Below the pieces are notes generated by a model, which saw nothing but the letters and a program-made list of their open reading frames with translations, was not told where the DNA came from and searched no databases. A stretch of 45,424 nucleotides of DNA. Source: a virus. The position numbers and the translations under genes are program-made. How positions within the stretch are numbered: position 1 is the first letter of the stretch; the number at the start of each line of letters is the position of its first letter. The DNA lies in the IMG/VR virus record IMGVR_UViG_3300042154_000979, positions 1 through 45,424 of that record; one strand, written 5' to 3'. Of this stretch, positions 42,968 to 45,424 are shown in pieces.

Positions 42968-43638
42968 TGGTCTGTCTCCTGTGTCGTGGTCGTGACGGTG
43001 ATTCTGCGGACGATGTTGTCCACGATCCGCACGGTAGGCGTGCGGACTGTGCGACCGTCGTCGTCCGTGGCGACGGTGCAGAACTGGTCAGGGTCGATGC
43101 CTGCAGCCTTCATGGCGGTCATCTTCCAGTCGGGTCGGAACCATTCGAGTAACGCCGGAGCGGCCTCCTCGTGACGGCGAATCTCCCCGGTTGGGAGATG
43201 CAGCAGCGCGTAACCGTGAGCGGCGAGCAGCGCCGACAGGACGTTCTCGTTACGCCACTCGGTGCGCTTCACTTCGCTGGTGCCCTCCACGGTGACGACT
43301 CCCGAGACCGTCAACCGGCGCACACGCTCATCGTTCAGCGCGGCGGCGGTCATCGTCCTCATCGTGTCCCGAACGTGGCGCACATCGGCCAGGACAGCCT
43401 CCATGCGTGCAAGCGCCTGAGACAGCGCCACAGGGTCACCCTCGTGCTCTGCGGCCTCCTGATCGAGACGGTCGAAGAACTGCCGGAGGACTCCGAGAAC
43501 GTCGGTGCTGCCGAACGCTTCCGGGCCGGTCGGGTTGATCGGCGTGACCTCTACGTCACGACGGCCTCCGGCCTTCAACGGTGTCACCCGAGCCTCGTAG
43601 GCTGCGGCACCGAGGACGACGAGCTCCCCGGCGCTCAT
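42964..43638 (-). CDS. 224-aa protein next to ERF, unknown function
   Basis: ATG 43638 overlaps the upstream stop (ATGA). Helical N-terminal half (LGVLRQFFDRLDQEAAEHEG); C-terminal half has EGTSEVKRTEWRNENVLSAL and FRPDWKMTAMKAAGIDPDQ. Position suggests help to the annealase. No family recognised. Confidence 0.65.
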   Translation of the reverse strand: MSAGELVVLGAAAYEARVTPLKAGGRRDVEVTPINPTGPEAFGSTDVLGVLRQFFDRLDQEAAEHEGDPVALSQALARMEAVLADVRHVRDTMRTMTAAALNDERVRRLTVSGVVTVEGTSEVKRTEWRNENVLSALLAAHGYALLHLPTGEIRRHEEAAPALLEWFRPDWKMTAMKAAGIDPDQFCTVATDDDGRTVRTPTVRIVDNIVRRITVTTTTQETDQ

Positions 43639-43838
43639 GCGAGAGCCTCGGTTACGACTGCGTAGAACGCTTCGTCGGTCATCGGGACCAGATGCCCACC
43701 GGTCTCGTCGCTTTCCCAGTCGAGCAGTCCTTGCTCGACCAGAGCGGAGCAGACGAGTTCGGCCTCACTCATGGTCACCTCGCCGCACATCTCTGCCAGG
43801 TAGCCCAGGCTCTGAACGATCTCAGTCTTTGCGCTCAT
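43635..43838 (-). CDS. 67-aa winged-helix-like protein
   Basis: ATG 43838 overlaps the upstream stop and has AGAGGTG. EIVQSLGYLAEMCGEVTMSE, then ELVCSALVEQGLLDWESDE fits a short winged helix. Probably DNA-binding. Confidence 0.6.
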   Translation of the reverse strand: MSAKTEIVQSLGYLAEMCGEVTMSEAELVCSALVEQGLLDWESDETGGHLVPMTDEAFYAVVTEALA

Positions 43839-44059
43839 GCTGTCACCTCTGCGACGTACACCGTGCGAACTCCGGTCTGCTGTGCGGACCATGAGCCGTC
43901 GTGGACGACATCGCCGTCAGCGTCAATCAGGATCCAGCCGGTTTCGTCGGCATCGAGGCTCGCGGTGATCTGGGCCGGAGTCGCCGGTCCGATGAGCCGG
44001 TCGGTCTCGGCTGCGAACAGTCCGTAGGTCATGGTCGTGTCCTTCTGTGTCGTGGTCAT
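43835..44059 (-). CDS. 74-aa protein with dual start
   Basis: Cassette ATG 44059 begins MTTTQKDTT; its AGAAGGA serves a second in-frame ATG at 44032 (MTYGLFAAETDRLIGPATP). Beta-rich acidic domain (TGWILIDADGDVVHDG). Heads the recombination operon 44059 down to about 37.6 kb. Confidence 0.7.
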   Translation of the reverse strand: MTTTQKDTTMTYGLFAAETDRLIGPATPAQITASLDADETGWILIDADGDVVHDGSWSAQQTGVRTVYVAEVTA

Positions 44060-44066
44060 GTTGAGT

Positions 44067-44113
44067 AGTATAACGGACTGTCCAGCGGGATCAACACCCG
44101 GACGGTGTATTTC
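44067..44113 (-). promoter_or_regulatory. Leaderless promoter cassette, ATG 44059
   Basis: TATACT, 7 nt, ATG; -35 TTGATC at 16 bp; degenerate box AAATACA upstream. Confidence 0.85.
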
Positions 44114-44120
44114 TGTGCGT

Positions 44121-44561
44121 TCAGTCATTGCAGATCACCGCTCCCGAGCCGCCGCAGTCGTAGCAAGTGAATCCCGGCCATTGGGTCGAGCCGCCAGCGC
44201 CACCGCAACGATTGCACCGGCACAGACCTTGCGATTCCCACGCTGCGTCCTGTGCGGCGAACTGAGCACGGCGCTGCTCTTGGCGTGCGATCTCGTCGGC
44301 GGTCAACTCTCGGGGAGTCGGAGCCGGTGCGTTGCGCTTGGCGATGATCTCGCTAATGGTGCGTCGAGCACCGACCTCGCAGAGCCATGCGGTATCGAGG
44401 ACGTTGCCGGGAGCGGAGCAGTAGACCTGCCCGTTGTAGTAGCCCTCCCCGGCATAGACGTAGGAGCCGCAGGAGCAATGACCGGCGTACCGGTTCGGGC
44501 GACCGTCGAACCATGCGTATGGCTCGAACGTCGGATCGGGGCGGGTCTCGGTCGTGGTCAT
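44121..44561 (-). CDS. Zn-finger protein with DnaJ-like Cys repeats
   Basis: 146 aa, leaderless start ATG 44561. N-terminal YAGHCSCGSYVYAGEGYYN; helical middle (LTADEIARQEQRRAQFAAQ); C-terminal CRCNRCGGAGGSTQ, then CYDCGGSGAVIC, two CxxCxGxG-type repeats holding Zn. No J domain, so not a DnaJ chaperone. Confidence 0.75.
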   Translation of the reverse strand: MTTTETRPDPTFEPYAWFDGRPNRYAGHCSCGSYVYAGEGYYNGQVYCSAPGNVLDTAWLCEVGARRTISEIIAKRNAPAPTPRELTADEIARQEQRRAQFAAQDAAWESQGLCRCNRCGGAGGSTQWPGFTCYDCGGSGAVICND

Positions 44562-44567
44562 GTCGTT

Positions 44568-44613
44568 AGTATAACGTACTTTGCAGCGGTATCAACACTC
44601 GAAGCAGATATTT
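44568..44613 (-). promoter_or_regulatory. Leaderless promoter cassette, ATG 44561
   Basis: TATACT, 6 nt, ATG; -35 TTGATA at 16 bp; box AAATATCT (44613-44606). Confidence 0.85.
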
Positions 44614-44622
44614 CTCGACAGG

Positions 44623-44991
44623 TCATTTGATGCCGCTCATCGTGGCAAGAAAGTGCGAGCGGTCAGGCTCCTTGCCGAGACGCCGAGCCTCAGCGCAATA
44701 GCCATCCCACGCCAGTTTCATCGCCCGTTCTCTCGGAGTCGGCACGATGTCGAGCTTCGGTGGCGGTGGACGACGGGCTAGTTCACGGCGGTACGCAGCG
44801 AGGAACTCGGCGATAGGCGGGTGACCGGGTCTGGTCCATGTTCGGATCAGACCCATCACGGCATCCCTTGCGGCAGGGATGTCATCGAGACGGCCCATCT
44901 CTGCGACCCATAGCTGCGCCTGATGGTCATCCCAGCCGGTAGTACCGGCGACCAGCAGACCGACGAGCTGCGTTGCTTCTGACTCGATCAC
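44623..44991 (-). CDS. Probable helicase loader (G39P-like)
   Basis: 122 aa, ATGA overlap with the initiator stop. The N-terminal 65 residues (ATQLVGLLVAGTTGWDDHQA, then WVAEMGRLDDIPAARDAV, and HPPIAEFLAAYR) fit the helical fold of phage loader proteins that inhibit and place the replicative helicase. The C-terminal half is a basic Pro-linked tail. Function inferred from position and fold. Confidence 0.65.
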   Translation of the reverse strand: MIESEATQLVGLLVAGTTGWDDHQAQLWVAEMGRLDDIPAARDAVMGLIRTWTRPGHPPIAEFLAAYRRELARRPPPPKLDIVPTPRERAMKLAWDGYCAEARRLGKEPDRSHFLATMSGIK

Positions 44992-45424
44992 TCGTCGCCC
45001 CAGTCGTCATGCTCGTGGTCGTAGGCGAGTCCCGGTAGAGGTGCGCCGATGGTCTCTCGGAGTCGTGCAGCAGCGAAACGATCTTCGAGCGCCGCCATCA
45101 CCGGATTGACCTTGCGCCCCGAGGTCAATGTCAGGTCATCCTCCCATCGTCGCCCGTTGAGCCACGTTGCCGGGTGAGGGACGTACTCTGTTGCGGTGCC
45201 CCGGAGCCTCCACGCCCGGACATGATCCGGCAGGGCATCGAGTGCGGCGGTTCGGTCTGCTGGTTTCAGTTTGCGCCACGCTCTCTGTGCACCAGCTTTG
45301 GCGGTCTTGCGTGGGTACTGGCTCCACCATGCGCCGAAGTCGTCAGGCTCCTGAACACTCACCCTGGCGACTGTGTTCGTTGGGGAGTTTGAGCTTTGCG
45401 CGCGAGAGTGTTTTTTCTGTTCTT
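44988..45424 (-). CDS. Replication initiator, C-terminal part (continues at 1-737)
   Basis: Open from the window end to the stop at 44988. It includes the C-terminal domain (FGAWWSQYPRKTAKAGA, then YVPHPATWLNGRRWEDD). A GTG at 45362 could look like a start, but the frame is continuous with the N-terminal half across the contig junction. Compared with the variant at 1-114 it has Gln for Glu and Thr for Leu. Confidence 0.8.
   Translation of the reverse strand, partial: EQKKHSRAQSSNSPTNTVARVSVQEPDDFGAWWSQYPRKTAKAGAQRAWRKLKPADRTAALDALPDHVRAWRLRGTATEYVPHPATWLNGRRWEDDLTLTSGRKVNPVMAALEDRFAAARLRETIGAPLPGLAYDHEHDDWGDE
45298..45424. repeat. 127-bp exact direct repeat, second copy (assembly overlap)
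   Basis: Same 127 bases as 115-241. Joining the two gives a circle of about 45,183 bp and restores one uninterrupted replication-initiator gene across the junction. Confidence 0.85.

Noticed and set aside
2250-44613. The repeated GTGGTCATG-containing blocks as a CRISPR array or transposon ends
   Set aside because: Copies are kilobases apart, all in one orientation, always at gene starts, with promoter spacing kept; no spacers and no transposase.
44988-45362. Separate 124-aa gene starting at GTG 45362
   Set aside because: The frame is open upstream and joins the initiator N-terminus across the contig ends; the GTG has no start signal.
45298-45424. 127-bp end repeat as a true terminal repeat or cos/pac end
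   Set aside because: It lies inside the replication initiator gene, has the exact length of a common assembly k-mer, and has a diverged flank on one side.
1-45424. Lysogeny module, tRNA genes or DNA polymerase
   Set aside because: Looked for integrase, repressor, attachment core, tRNA and polymerase motifs and saw none; a tRNA scan was not possible by eye at full rigour.

Overview
The window is essentially one complete tailed-phage genome (siphovirus gene set) from a high-GC actinobacterial host. The host call rests on a WhiB-type Fe-S regulator (39403-39855), the high GC content, and heavy use of apparently leaderless starts. Every supported gene but one is on the minus strand. The last 127 bases (45298-45424) repeat bases 115-241 exactly. 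Bases 1-114 are a diverged second version of 45184-45297. This looks like a circular or circularly permuted genome of about 45,183 unique bases, with a strain variant left at the contig start. I see no integrase, immunity repressor, partition genes, DNA polymerase or tRNA genes, so the phage looks strictly lytic and dependent on the host replisome.

Layout in transcription order (high to low coordinates). 45.4-37.5 kb: early/replication block with the end of the replication initiator, a helicase-loader-like gene, an ERF annealing protein, two HNH nucleases, small Zn proteins, a WhiB-like regulator, a RusA-like resolvase and two lipoproteins. 36.9-34.6 kb: SNF2-type helicase and DNA methyltransferase. 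34.6-32.7 kb: small and large terminase. 32.7-30.6 kb: island of small genes. 30.6-26.9 kb: portal and a MuF head protein interrupted by an intein. 26.9-24.2 kb: second island of small genes. 24.1-20.3 kb: capsid protease and major capsid protein. 20.3-8.9 kb: conserved virion protein, a six-unit 1351-aa surface protein, two paralogous tail-tube-like proteins, a two-domain glycosyltransferase, connectors and tail assembly chaperones. 8.9-3.7 kb: tape measure, distal tail and hub proteins and a fibre-like protein. 3.6-2.6 kb: endolysin and holin. 2.5 kb to 1: small genes, then the replication initiator, whose gene runs over the contig ends.

Three things stand out. (1) The MuF intein (27089-27925) carries on the opposite strand, nested wholly inside it, a convincing HTH plus Vsr-like nuclease gene (27152-27886), the only plus-strand gene. 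It looks like a homing endonuclease overprinted antisense on its own intein. (2) Twelve copies of a compact promoter cassette (TTGRNN, 16-17 bp, TATACT, 6-7 nt, ATGACCACG), most with an upstream AAATATTT-like box, put the transcription start on or next to the start codon. They drive the small-gene islands that interrupt the virion operon. A weaker TANNNT at the same 6-7 nt spacing precedes eight virion and lysis genes, nearly all lacking a Shine-Dalgarno. (3) The replication initiator gene contains five iterons (270-389) next to a purine/pyrimidine-skewed, A/T-richer tract, the layout of the lambda O origin. The repeats are read in different frames, so the DNA rather than the peptide appears to be conserved.

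All calls come from reading the sequence. Family names are from recognised motifs, not database searches.
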